The notes under the pieces are model-generated. The model did no database searches. It was given only the letters and a program-made list of their open reading frames with translations, and was not told the DNA's origin. DNA of 64,000 bases, from positions 558,001 through 622,000 of the forward strand of contig JAJQJQ010000005.1 of assembly GCA_028622995.1 (NCBI GenBank), read 5' to 3'. Each line of letters starts with the position of its first letter. The stretch's first letter is position 1. The position numbers and the translations under genes were made by a program. Positions 49,287 through 60,107 of the stretch are shown piece by piece. The stretch is from Panagrolaimus kolymaensis (Eukaryota > Nematoda > Chromadorea > Rhabditida > Panagrolaimidae).

Positions 49287-49406
49287 TTTTTGACAACATG
49301 AATGCACTTTTTTGTTGCCATCAAAATCATACTAAAGCAAAGCTTGGACATTTCATTTTTTCTGTTTTTCGTTGATCATTCGTGCTTGCTTGAATTTCCA
49401 TCAACA

Positions 49407-50397
49407 ATGAAGGTCGTCGCCGTTTCATCTGCTTTGTTCATCGTTTTTGCTGCTCTTCTCATCGTTATTCCATCTCCTGGTGCAGCTGCAAAAGTCACAT
49501 GTAGTAAGAGGGATGGTTGTTTAACAAAAGATAACAAAAATCAAAATGGTAAGAAATTTAAGAAAATGTCATTTATTTTTATTGGGTCATTTTTTTTATT
49601 TTTTTAGCTGAAACTACTATCGAATGTGATGAATGTGCTGTTTGGGGAGTCGCATGGCAAGCTTAATACTGGGAGAGGTTGAAGCAGTAACACCTTTAGT
49701 TGAGTATGACATGGAATGCAACTTTTCATTATGTTCATTCAACATTATAAACAACTTTTACAAACAATGAAAGATAAAATGGCGATAGAAAGTTACCTAC
49801 AGCAGCAATCGAAGTTCACCAAGAGTTTATTTAATTCCTTTTATTTAATCAAGACGGACAATAACAAATAAAATGAGCACAGCTCAGAGACGACACAAAA
49901 GTGGTGATGATGATAAAAACAAATAAAATGATGAAATGAAGGAAAAGCAAAATAGGCATAAAGAGGCACAACGCCAGCGGAATGAGCAGCATTGAATGTT
50001 TGATTAGATCATGCAAATTGAGTGAAGCGATGAGCTATACGACTGATGTATTCTTAATGGTGTACTTTATGCTGGTGTTGGATGCAAAGGTGATTCAAAT
50101 GTCTGTAATGAAGCTTCTGATAATGATAAAAAATGCTATGATACCTGTCTTTTACATATCGATGACTCATGTCTAGCAGGAACTATCGTATGTTTTTTTA
50201 AACCTTTTTCTCTCAGAATTTTTTGTTTGTTTTAGTGCCTCAACGGCTTAACGCATTTTGTTACTGCGACTTGTGAATGCACTCTTACCAATGCTGGATC
50301 AGGAACAACAACTACAAGCAAAGATGGAACAAAGACTGGTGCTTTATCAATCGGTGGAATGATTCTTCTTGTATGGCTTCTTCTTGCTCGCTTTTAA
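49407..50397 (+). pseudogene. Cys-rich gene copy 2, interrupted by insertion
   Basis: Exon 1 (49407-49548) with signal peptide is intact. Exon 2 starts at about 49608 but departs from its paralogues after ECDECAVWG (about 49647). The expected reading resumes near 50051 (NGVLYAGVGCKGDSN...), leaving about 400 bp of unrelated sequence in the middle. The last exon (50236-50397) is intact and encodes the usual hydrophobic C-terminus. The inserted sequence has no good GT...AG borders, so splicing is unlikely to remove it, and the frame stops soon after the junction. Confidence 0.6.
49648..50050. mobile_element. ~400-bp insertion of unknown type in Cys-rich copy 2
   Basis: Its borders come from comparison with copies 1 and 3. 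I see no clear inverted repeats or target duplication. The left end contains GGCAAGCTTAATACTGG and GAGGTTGAAGC, loosely like pol III A and B boxes, but the spacing is wrong for a tRNA. A SINE-like element or a gene-conversion or filler segment are both possible. Confidence 0.4.
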
Positions 50398-50498
50398 TCT
50401 CAAAATTTAATGTTCTTGATGATCCATTTAGTTTCTAATCATTGTATGTAAATGTGTAAATGTGATAGATAATAAATAATATTTATAACTTTAACTTT

Positions 50499-50705
50499 GT
50501 GTTCTTTTTATTTTTGAATCAAGTTTCGATATTCTCTGCGGATGATCCAGAAGAGATACCAACAAATTTCTATCAATCATTCATTGCTCTAATTATTATT
50601 AGCAGTAAAAATCAACCAATAGAAGTTGTATTAACAACAAAAATAGGAGATGAGGCACGTGATAAATTATTAGCGAGAGTTGAGAACTTTAAAATGTGTG
50701 AGTAA
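50499..50705 (+). pseudogene. Short conserved frame after Cys-rich copy 2
   Basis: A frame of up to 68 codons, with normal-looking composition (DDPEEIPTNFYQ, VVLTTKIGDEARDKLLARV), lies just after the paralogue's 3' flank. The corresponding place after copy 1 (45,180-45,660) holds a decayed version. It lacks a start context and splice partners. I do not recognise the protein; it may be the end of another gene carried in the duplicated unit. Confidence 0.3.
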
Positions 50706-51768
50706 GGCAAAGCAATTAATGAAAAAGGATGCAAAATGCCATTAAAAATTGGGACAAAATTCCGTCAAAACAGTCTATTATAAAATTCTATCAATTTCTA
50801 ACTCATTTTTTTTTAAAACTAAATTACTCAGAAAAATGGCGTTGCAAAAACATATTACACCATTTATTTAAGGTATGTTTTTCTCCCAGATTGATATTTA
50901 GAAAGGTTTTTCATTGATGGCAAGGGCAAGTATAACATTGGCAACCAAGCTTTTTTGAGACGTCGTAACTTTATTATTTCATTTTCTGCCATCGCTGCTT
51001 TTAATCCATTTCGTTCAAAAATATGAGCATCGATTTCCATTTTTTTGCAAGCTTCATGAATATTCTTTTCAATATTTTCGTTTAATTTATCAAAACAAAA
51101 TTCCAATAATTTTGGAATTTCATTTATAATTTTTTCTATTTCTTTGATCGACCATTTAATTATAAAAGCAAATAAAAAACTTGGACTTGCTTTTCTTCGT
51201 CCTCGAAATGTTTCAAATTCAATCAAAAAAGATTCGTTTTCAGATTTGATAATTTTTAAATTTGAATTATTAACTGTGAGATCTTCAAATGAATTTGAAA
51301 TTAATTTAATCACTTCTAAAAAACCTTTTATTGAATAATGAAGATTATTTAGAGGTTTGTAAATAAAATCAAAAATCTTACCATTGATTACGAATGGATT
51401 ACTTATTGCTTTTTTACCAACGATAATTTCATCCTCAGTTAAGGCCAAAGAAGCTGGGATCTGGCAATTGTCTAAAAACAAACGAATTAAGTGGAAAGTT
51501 AAAAGTATGCATGGATGAAATTCTTCAGTTTGGTGTTACCGTAAATTAAGTATTATTTTTACCTTGATCATCCAAAACCCAAACAAATCCATTTTTGGTT
51601 TTAATACAAATTTCAAAAGAATTTTCACCAAAATATAATAATGCATTTCCAATGCAACCAGATGACCAAGAAGAAATTTTATCGGGTGTTTCAATAAATT
51701 TTACTTGCATTTCAGGTTTACGACTTTCATTAAAAGGACATAGATATTTCATGCCTTTTCGAAAATTT

Positions 51769-52137
51769 CGATACTGGGGCTGATAGGAACAGTTGGGGCG
51801 GCGCGTGTTTGAATTACCGTGCACTTTCTGTCTTACAATCCGTTACCAGGTTGTTTGAACAGAGAAGGGAAGGGAAGAGAAGAGAAGGGAAGAGAAAGTG
51901 GTGTTTCTAGCACGAAAGTTTCGTTTGAATGAAATTTTCGAAAACTTTCGAATTTTTTTCAATTTTTCGAAAATTTTTGAAAATTTCAAAGCAATGAAAC
52001 TTTCGTGCTAGAAACACCACTTTCTCTTCCCTTCTCTTCTCTTCCCTTCCCTTCTCTGTTCAAACAACCTGGTAACGGATTGTACACGGTAATTCAAACA
52101 CGCGCCTTACCAAGTGTAACTTTCAGTCCCCACTATC
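51769..52137. mobile_element. Polypurine foldback element
   Basis: Perfect 87-bp inverted arms (51836-51922 and about 51997-52083) are extended outward by diverged repeats to GGCGCGTG/CACGCGCC (51800 and 52106) and probably to CTGGGGCTGA/TCAGTCCCCAC next to TA dinucleotides. The arms carry a roughly 35-bp polypurine tract of GAAGGGAAGAG type, so the element has a purine block and its pyrimidine mirror. It has no coding capacity. Confidence 0.75.
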
Positions 52138-53003
52138 CACATCCAGTTTTCTAAGAAAAGTTTGTTCTAGAAAAAGAGACAGTAAACTTTCGCTTCAATT
52201 TTTTTCCCAAAGGCGGATATTCAAAATCAATGGGGTTTTTCATTGATGAAATGCAGATTTTGGTGGAATTTTTTTATTGAAACATTAAAAAATATGGTTT
52301 TATTTATTATTGAAGCTTATTTTATCGTTTTTGACAACTTTTACAAGTCTCCTTTGATAAATATATCACAAGAAAGGGATTGAGATGCATCAACATGCAT
52401 ACCTTTACTTCAAAAATTCATAACTCGAGAACAAACAGACGTTTGAAAATTCTGACAACATCCTAGACTAAGTCGATCATGCTGAACATTTCTAGATAAG
52501 TATCGCATAAAAATTTTGCACTTCGTGAGGAGGAGATGCATTTTGAAAATAAGGTATACTTTAAGAACTTCAAAACAGTCATATTCCACTATTTTTACCT
52601 GTTCTTTGGGTGGAAAAATCAGATTTTTCATGCTTTTTTACCCTAGGATCAATAAAATGTAAAAAATTCTTTAAAAAATAATTAATATCCATGTTAGAAA
52701 GTATGCCATTTTTTGACATTTTTTGTTTTTAGCGAAAAGTTAAAAAATCAACCAACCAGTCATTTTCACTTCACAGTGAACTAATAAAAATATATATATC
52801 TGATTATTTTTAGAAGCAATAAAGCTTCAATAATAAATAAAACCATATTTTTTAAAGTTTCAATAAAAAAATTCCACCAAAATCTGCATTTCTTCAATGA
52901 AAAAACCCCATTGATTTTGAATATCCGCCTTTGGGAAAAAAATTGAAGCGAAAGTTTACTGTCTCTTTTTCTAGAACAAACTTTTCTTAGAAAACTGGAT
53001 GTG
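52138..53003. mobile_element. Foldback element with ~181-bp arms
   Basis: Arms at 52138-52318 and 52822-53003 are inverted copies with few differences, around a 503-bp AT-rich centre. The ends read CACATCCAG and CTGGATGTG. It abuts the polypurine foldback, and together they split exon 2 of the Hsp70-like pseudogene. Confidence 0.8.
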
Positions 53004-53050
53004 TATCGAAATTTCAAAAAAGGCATGAAATAGCTATGTCCCTTTAAGCT
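53004..53050. repeat. Inverted 45-bp exon fragment
   Basis: TATCGAAATTTCAAAAAAGG and the next ~25 bases are an inverted, slightly diverged copy of exon sequence at about 51727-51771. The 1.23 kb insertion is thus bounded by exon sequence in opposite orientations, which brings a stop codon into the interrupted exon. Confidence 0.6.
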
Positions 53051-54342
53051 TTAAAATAATTTGCGCAGATCTGTTTTTAATTTCTTTTCGCCTTAACAAC
53101 TTTAATGTTTTTAATTGGTTATTTTTTAACGAATATAACTGTAACGTCGATTTATTTGTTTTGGTTTAAAAGAGAGCATTTTAACTTACAATTAAATCAT
53201 CCACGACATCCTCAATTTTAATGGATTCTTTATGAAATAAATTTCTGCTACGATCAATAAAAATAAAACTATTTTTAATTAAATTCAATTCTTTTATTTG
53301 TGAAGAATAAATAATTCCATAAATTTTTAATGTGTCATTTTTAACTGGCAAATTATATGGATAATTATGTAGCATTTTTAAATTTTGCACCAAAATATCT
53401 GTCATACTTGTTAGACCAGGATATTTTGGAATACGCCAATCAAGAATAACAACATTTTGTTTAACATTCAAAGAATTCCTTAATTCTTCAAATTTTGCAT
53501 TATTAATAACTGAATGTCCGAATAAAGTTAAAATAATTTTATCTGGATTTGAAACCAAAATTTGGGCTTTAGCTTCTTTTAAATTTGTGACATCAATGTT
53601 TTGAACGGATTTTAAAGATAAATATGGGCAATGATTAATTACTTCTTGATTTAGAATATATAAACATGCTTTGATTTTCATAATAAACACGCATGCAATC
53701 GAATCTCCTAACTTTATTTGTAATTTACTTTCTAATAAAGCAGTTGAAAGGTACCATGAATATAAATCAATAAATTTGCATGGAACTCCATGGTCATCAC
53801 ATAATTTTTTACATTTTTCACTCAATAAATTATTTCCATCAATTTCAATCATACAAAATATAACAAGTTTAATTTTTTCAGTTTTTAGTATTTTTTTCAA
53901 ATACTTCTAACTTTACAGCATCGCCAAATTCATTTGAAATGTAGGAAGGATCATAGTAATGGCGATTAAATTCATTCCCAATTTTAATGTTTATAGCTTC
54001 CGTATATAATGGATGTTGAGCGATATAAATAATATTTGTTAAATCGAAATAATTTTCACGAATGGTTTAGCCTTTCTTTCCCATAGAAATTTGTTAACAG
54101 AAAACAATGCTAAAAAAATTTAAGAAAAGCTAAAACTTTTGGAAAAATATATTTTAAATTAAAAAAAAGAGTTATGTACGTACATGCACATGAGAGAAGC
54201 AACTTAAAGAAAAAAATCTTTGGTTAAATACTTTATTGTTAGTTAACAAAAAAAGAATGAATGAAGCATGACAAAAAAAAAACAATTAATTGTTTCCACT
54301 ATAAAAATCCAAAATGTTTCACCTTTTTTTGGCAATAAAAAT

Positions 54343-54350
54343 ATGCAAAT
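54343..54350 (+). promoter_or_regulatory. Conserved octamer upstream of Cys-rich copy 3
   Basis: ATGCAAAT occurs 124 bp before the ATG, in the same local context (AATATGCAAATTTTTTGA) as the other two copies. The palindrome seen in copies 1 and 2 is absent here. Confidence 0.45.
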
Positions 54351-54466
54351 TTTTTGATATCATGAATGAAATTTTTTGTTTCAAACAAAAAAGAAGTAAA
54401 ACATTGATTTGACATTTCATTTTTTCTGTTTTTCGTTGATCATTCGTGCTTGAATTTTCGTCAACA

Positions 54467-55498
54467 ATGAAGGTCGTCGCCGTTTCATCTGCTTTCTTCA
54501 TCGTTTTTGCTGCTCTTCTCATCGTTATTCCATCTCCTGGTGCTGCAGTCACATGTAAAAAGAAGGATACTTGTAAAACAATGGATGAATTTAACTTTAA
54601 CGGTAAGGCGGAGTTTAGTGACAAAAGTTTTTTGTTTTAAAAATTTAATTTTTAGATGATAATACATTTATCGAATGTGATGAATGCGCTGTTTGGAGCT
54701 GTCTTCGTAATGGTATATTCTATAGTGATGTCGGATGCAGAGGTGATTCAAATGGTTGCAAAGAATGGGATAATCAAGATGGAACTGAAGATTCTGATGA
54801 TAAAAGTTGCTATACAACCTGTAAGAAACCTATCGGTGGCACATGTCCAAAAGCAGCCTTTGTATTTTTTTTTTAAATTTTATTTTATTCCTATTTTTTT
54901 GTTTTGTTTTAGTGTGGTGAAAAACTAAAAACACAAATTACTGCTCAAGGTGAATGCACTCCACACGTCGAAGGACATTTTACAATCCACACATATTCCA
55001 GCAACGGAAAAGTCACATGTAGAAAGACTGATGGTTGTAAAACAAAGGATAAACAAACGCAGTCAGGTAAGAAGTTTGAAGGAAAAAGCCACAGTTATTT
55101 TTGGATATTATGGATATTTTTTCTTTAATACCTTTTAACATTTTAGATATAACAACTACAGAATGTGATGAATGTGCTGTTTGGGGCTGTGTTCGTAATG
55201 GTATACTTTATGGTGGTGTTGGATGCAAAGGTGATTCAAATATCTGTAATGAAGCTGCTGATAAAAAATGCTATACAACCTGCACTTCACCTTTCGATGG
55301 CATATGTCCAGCAGTAAAACCAGTATGTTTTTTTATCTTAAACTTTTTTATCTGTCTATTTTTTAGTGCCTAGAAAGCTTATTGCCACGTATAACTGCAA
55401 CTGGTGAATGCACTCCTAACAAAGATGGAACAAAGATTGGTGTTTTCTCAATCGGTGGAATGATTCTTCTTGTATGGCTTCTTCTTGCTCGCTTTTAA
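54467..55498 (+). CDS. Cys-rich secreted protein with duplicated domain, copy 3
   Basis: Five exons, 54467-54602, 54656-54861, 54913-55066, 55147-55322 and 55367-55498, give 267 residues. The signal peptide is nearly the same as in copy 1. Two tandem units follow, each with the VTCxKxxxC opening and the ECDECAVW...GC...CYTTC pattern, then one hydrophobic C-terminal anchor. The middle exon fuses the end of one unit to the start of the next, as expected from unequal crossing-over between neighbouring genes. Unit 1 is more diverged (extra acidic insert NQDGTEDSDD) than unit 2. The molecular function is unknown; a surface-attached, disulphide-rich protein is the best structural reading. Confidence 0.7.
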
Positions 55499-55559
55499 TC
55501 TCAAAATTTAATGCTCTTGATGATTCATTTCGTTTCTAATAATTGTATGTAAATGTGTA

Positions 55560-56133
55560 AATGTGATAGATAATAAATACTATTTATAACTTTAACTTTT
55601 TGTGTTCTTTTTTGTTTGTTTGAAAAGCTATATGATGGGTAATTAAACTTGGCAAGGAAAAGGAAAATAATTGTTTCAGCTGCTTTCTTCAAAATATAAA
55701 GAAAAGCTCGACATCTTTAAAACTTTATTTCTAATAAGGCAATAATCATTTTTTCTTTATCATAGACTCTTAAAGAAAAAGAAGTTAGCTGCAAAATTAT
55801 AAAACAATATCATGCAAGTTTCCTTTTTTTATGGTTAATTCCATTGAGTAACAAGAAGAGGATGATGATGATGAAGAATTGGTTGAATTTTTGGCAATTT
55901 GTTCCTCGATGTAAAAATGATAAATTGTGATTATCAACAAATATTTATTTCCAACAACAATAAGCGAGTTTCATTTTCCTCTTAATTCTTTTTTTGTATA
56001 TATTTAACTTTTATAAATTTATTGATTTATGAAAAAAACCTAATTAGGATGTATTCAAAATAAATATTTATTCCTTGTTCTAAATTTCCTATTTTAAAGA
56101 CAAACTTTAAGAATTCAAAAATATCTTAAACCT
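55560..56133. other. Spacer
   Basis: 3' flank of Cys-rich copy 3 and upstream region of the Hsp70-like gene. No further exon seen. Confidence 0.4.
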
Positions 56134-57978
56134 ATGGATATTTTTCCGACTGATTTGGATGAGCTACCAAGCATTGTATATATTGCTCAACATCCTGTGT
56201 ATACAGAATTTATAAATGTTAGAATAGCTAATCCCTTTAATTCCAAGCATTCTTACACTAAATATTTTTTAAATAATTTTGAAGCTTTAGAAGAATTATT
56301 GTTGATTCAAAATTTGGAAATGGTTGTATTTTCTTTGATTGAAATTGATGGAGATAATTCGGAGCGAAAGAAATATCAAACATTTTGTGGAATTCATGAA
56401 ATTAATTTTGGATTTATTGAACTTCAAACTTGGTTAGTTTCCACGGCTTTAATGCCAATTAAATTTGATTCAAATTTTGGTGATCGAATTGCATGTTTGT
56501 TAATTCGAAAAACTAAAGCAATTTTATATATTCTAACTCAAGAAATTAACTCTCCAAACATTTGCTCCCTAAAATCCATTCAAAACATTGATTTTAAATT
56601 TATCGAAACAGCTAAATCTCAAATTCTTGCTTCAAATCCAACTAAAATAATTTTAACTTATCATGAAATGGCTTTTATCAATGTTAAAGCCATTTTTGAG
56701 GAGCTTAAAAATTCATTCAAAACTAAAAAAATCGAAATATTTATAAATGAAAATCAAAATCAAAAAAATTATTTTTTTATGGAAATGATTAAATGTTTAC
56801 ATTTAATTCAACCAAACAACAATCCACCAAATTATTTTTTGTTGCCAGTTAAAAATGAAAGCATTGAAATTTATGGAATTATTTATGCTTCACAAATAAA
56901 AGAATTGGATTTAATTAAAAATAGTTTTATTTTTATTGATCGTAGCAGAGAATTATTTCATCAAGAATCGATTAAAATTGAAGATGTCGTGGATGATTTA
57001 ATTGTAAGGTTAAATTTTCCATAAAAAAAATTTCGAAAACGTTCCTCCAAAAATCATATAAAATTTTTTTGAGATTTTAATCGACGATTTATTTTTAGTT
57101 ATATTCCTTGAAAAATAATTGCCATTTGAAAAGATTGAAAATATTAAAAAAGTCAAAATTTGAAAATAAATGTATTCGAATTACTTTAAAATTGGATAAA
57201 TATCGTCAACCTGATTTGGGTGTCGATATTAAAAGAAATTCGGAAAGATGCGAAATTGAAATAATTTCTTCTTGGTCATCTGGCTGCCCTGGAAATGTAT
57301 TAATAAATTTTGATGAAATTTCTTTTGAAATTTGTATTAAAACTAAAAATGGATTTGTTTGGGTTTTGGATGATCAAGGTAAAAATTTAGACTTTTAAAA
57401 AAATACAGAAACAAAATCCTTTTTATTTTATTTTTAGGCAATTGCCAAATTCCATGTTCCATTGCTTTTGCAGATAATCAAGTTATGATTGGAAAAGAAG
57501 CAATAAATGCGTCCTTTGCAATAAATGGTAAGCTAAAAACCTAAAAATAACGGTTCCATAATAAAAATGAATTTGAGGTTTAATGAAATTACTTTCAACG
57601 CCATTTGAAAAATCACAATTGGTGGAATTTGAAACATTTCGAGGTCGACGAAAAGCAACTCCAAGTTTTTTATTTGCTTTTATAATTAAATGGTGTTTAA
57701 AAGAAATAGAAAAAATTACAAACGAAATTCCAAAATCATTGGAATTTTGTTTTGATAAATTAAAAGAAAATCTTCAAAAGAATATTCTTGAAGCTTGTAA
57801 AACTTTAAATATCAATGCCCAAATTTATGATAAAAATGGATTAAAAGTTGTGATTGCCGAAAATGAAATGAAACAACTTCAACGTCTCAAAAAAGCTTGG
57901 CTTCGTCCAATACTGTCACTGCCGCCAACAGAAATACCAACCAAAGAAAACCCAAAAAAATGGAGGAATTCAAATTAA
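56134..57978 (+). CDS. Chimeric protein with degenerate Hsp70 ATPase segment
   Basis: Exons 56134-57003, 57099-57378, 57438-57527 and 57578-57978 give 546 residues. The N-terminal ~290 residues are a domain I do not recognise, with motifs such as IVYIAQHPVYTE and IKNSFIFIDRSRELFH. From about residue 360 there is similarity to the start of the Hsp70 nucleotide-binding domain: FEICIKTKNGFVWVLDDQGN aligns with the Hsp70 opening strands, IPCSIAF...VMIGKEAI with its IPSxVAF...xIGxxA block, and the PSFLFAFIIKWCLKEIE segment with its co-chaperone-facing helix. The protein ends there, so the second half of the ATPase and the substrate-binding domain are absent. It is unlikely to be a working chaperone. 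Relative to the paralogue, about 20 residues are missing at the exon 3/4 junction. Confidence 0.6.
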
Positions 57979-58455
57979 ACAAAAACAATTTTGTGATAAA
58001 AAAAATTTGTTAATTTACGGGTCAAAATCTTTTGTAAAAATAAAAATTACGAACATTGAAGCTCGCCAAAACCAAATATAAAAAACTCAATTTTTTATTT
58101 CCAATCCCAACAATTCGAAAACTTTTTATTAAGATTTAACAAAAAAAGAAAAAGTCGCGACAAATTTATTTAAATTTCCTACCGCTTTGGCAGTTTGTTT
58201 TACACGAAAAAAAGTTCTTTGACGCTTCTAAACTTTTGTAATGGAGAAAGAAATTTGTAAAAAAAAGTTTATGCAAAATAGCTTTCAAAAGTTCAGAGTC
58301 AGTGCTTATTAAACATTGGAAACAATTAAGGTATTTTGTAACAAAAACAGTATTTATTTAGAACACGAGAACAAGCAAACAAAACAATGACAAGAAAGAA
58401 ATGATGAAACAAAAGTAAAATGGAAGTTTAAAAGAACAATAAGAAGAAAATAATG
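57979..58455. other. Spacer between convergent genes
   Basis: 3' flanks of the plus-strand Hsp70-like gene and the minus-strand F-box-like gene. No other feature seen. Confidence 0.4.
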
Positions 58456-59348
58456 TTAACGACCATAAATTTTAAGATTTGGCATTTCATTTCGAGGTTT
58501 CCATTTTTTCATTTTTGCTTCCATTTTAGCTTTGAAAGTTGCAACATATGTTTCATCTGTTAATCCGGAGAATTCAATTTCAATAAAAGCTTTAGGAGCG
58601 AGGACTTTCTAAAAATAAAGATAATAATGTAAAGCAAAAAAAAGTAAAAACATACTTTGAGAAGTTCATAAAAATGATCAGCGTTGATTGGTCCATGAAA
58701 AATGAGATAAAGGTGTTTGATTTTGTTGTTCCATGAAACAATTTTAGACGAATCTTCATGCCTGACATCTTGAACGTTGGTACTAAAAACAAACTTTTAA
58801 TATTTTAAATTATAAAATAAAACAAACCCAACAATTTCTGCATTTGGTAAATAAAGCAATTGATCTTCAAGGGAAATGATTTTACCATGTTTATCACGAA
58901 TATATGTTCTAGAACCCCATTCTTGAACCATACCAGATTTAGTAAAAAATTTAAATTCTTCCATTGAAAGTTCAAATCCCCAAAACCAAATTTCTTTAGC
59001 TTCACAACGACGAATCTTTGTCATCATTCGGTTATCATAGGAATGACAGAAGATTCCATTTGTGATAACGTTGATCATCGGCATTTCATCAAAATTTTGA
59101 ACATAAAGATCATATTTGCCAGCATTTGGTGACGGAGCACGTCCAAAGACCAAATTTTCAACAATAACTTTTGGACTCCATTTGTGAAAGAATTTGCAAG
59201 TTTGACGAAGCTTGAGTTGAGTTTCAGCGTCAGCATTTTCTCGGATATAGCACATGTTGGGATATGGAAATGCGAAGTATTGACGTTGGATGTTGTCTTC
59301 GTTGAAAGTAATTCTTGCACGATTTGGACGACGATGAGGTTCAGCCAT
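58456..59348 (-). CDS. F-box-like protein, intact
   Basis: Exons on the minus strand are 58828-59348, 58656-58782 and 58456-58608, giving 266 residues. The F-box-like N-terminus contains FPYPNMCYIRENADAETQL followed by LRQTCKFFHKW, the same arrangement as in the genes at 22869-25427. A RRCEAKEIWFWGFELS block and a C-terminal half with NNKIKHLYLIFHGPINADHF follow. A role as an SCF ubiquitin-ligase adapter is inferred from the F-box-like start. Introns are 45 and 47 bp. No damage is visible. Confidence 0.6.
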
Positions 59349-60107
59349 GTTTGCTAAAAAAATAAAGCTATTAGTAAAATCTCGCTCCCAAAAAAAGTTA
59401 ACATAGTCAAAAAAATAAATGACGCGAGAAGAGAAAATATTTCATTATTACAACAAACGCAAAAAAAAGAATAACGAAATGAAAGTTTTTTTTGTTTCAA
59501 ACGATTCCCAAAACTTTTTTTACGAGAAACCTTTCAAGATTTCAAGAATGTTTTCGTTTTGAGAACCAATAAGGTTTTTGAAATGCTGTGAATTTTTATA
59601 AAAACAAATTTTTTTATTGTGCTCTAAATTTATTACCTTTTTTCAACTTTTATTGCCTATGAATATTACAAGTAAGCTTGACACATTTGTATGGGGAAAG
59701 GCATGGCATCCTATTGTTTTCCAATGAAACATACTGCGAAGGATAAAAAAGCTGAACTAAAGTCCTTTTTAATAGAAAACCAATGATCATTCATAGTCAA
59801 AAAAAATTCCCGATAATTACTTCATAAATTAATGAGGAACCTACTATAGTCGAGTTCAAACATGGGGAAAACCAATAAATGGTTTTAAAATTATTTGGAG
59901 AACTAGTAATTTAGGTAAACAAATGTAAAGCCAGGATATTACTAAAACTTTAAAATTTTTACCATCCGACTCAAAGATTACATATTTTACTAGAAAATAA
60001 AAAGTGAAAAATTTAAAACTTATAAAAATTTATTCAAAGTTTGACATTTTTTACTATTCTTTTTTGCAAAATTTGGTCATTTTTCCTTCCTTTTTCTCTG
60101 AAAAGAC
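59349..60107. other. Spacer
   Basis: AT-rich sequence with no supportable exon. The segment nearest 60,107 adjoins the foreign-looking tail of the MSP-domain gene, so part may be mobile DNA, but I could not define its ends. Confidence 0.35.

Larger units (their letters stand above)
50864..54060 (-). pseudogene. Hsp70-like chimeric gene, broken copy
   Basis: It is homologous to the intact plus-strand gene at 56134-57978. Recognisable parts on the minus strand are an N-terminal exon (53190 to about 54060), the start of exon 2 (about 53006-53140), its remainder (51563 to about 51770), and exons to 50864. The damage is multiple: no start codon in the expected place, a one-base shift in a run of A near 53,890, and exon 2 split by two foldback elements with a stop just before them. 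The last part (residues such as IPASLALTEDEIIVGKKA, and later the GRRKASPSFLFAFIIKW block) is still open. A 57-bp stretch that is an intron border in the relative is read through here. Confidence 0.65.

Noticed and set aside
52410..52631. 73-codon minus-strand frame in the centre of a foldback element
   Set aside because: No transposase motif or homology that I can recognise, and the length is within chance for this composition.
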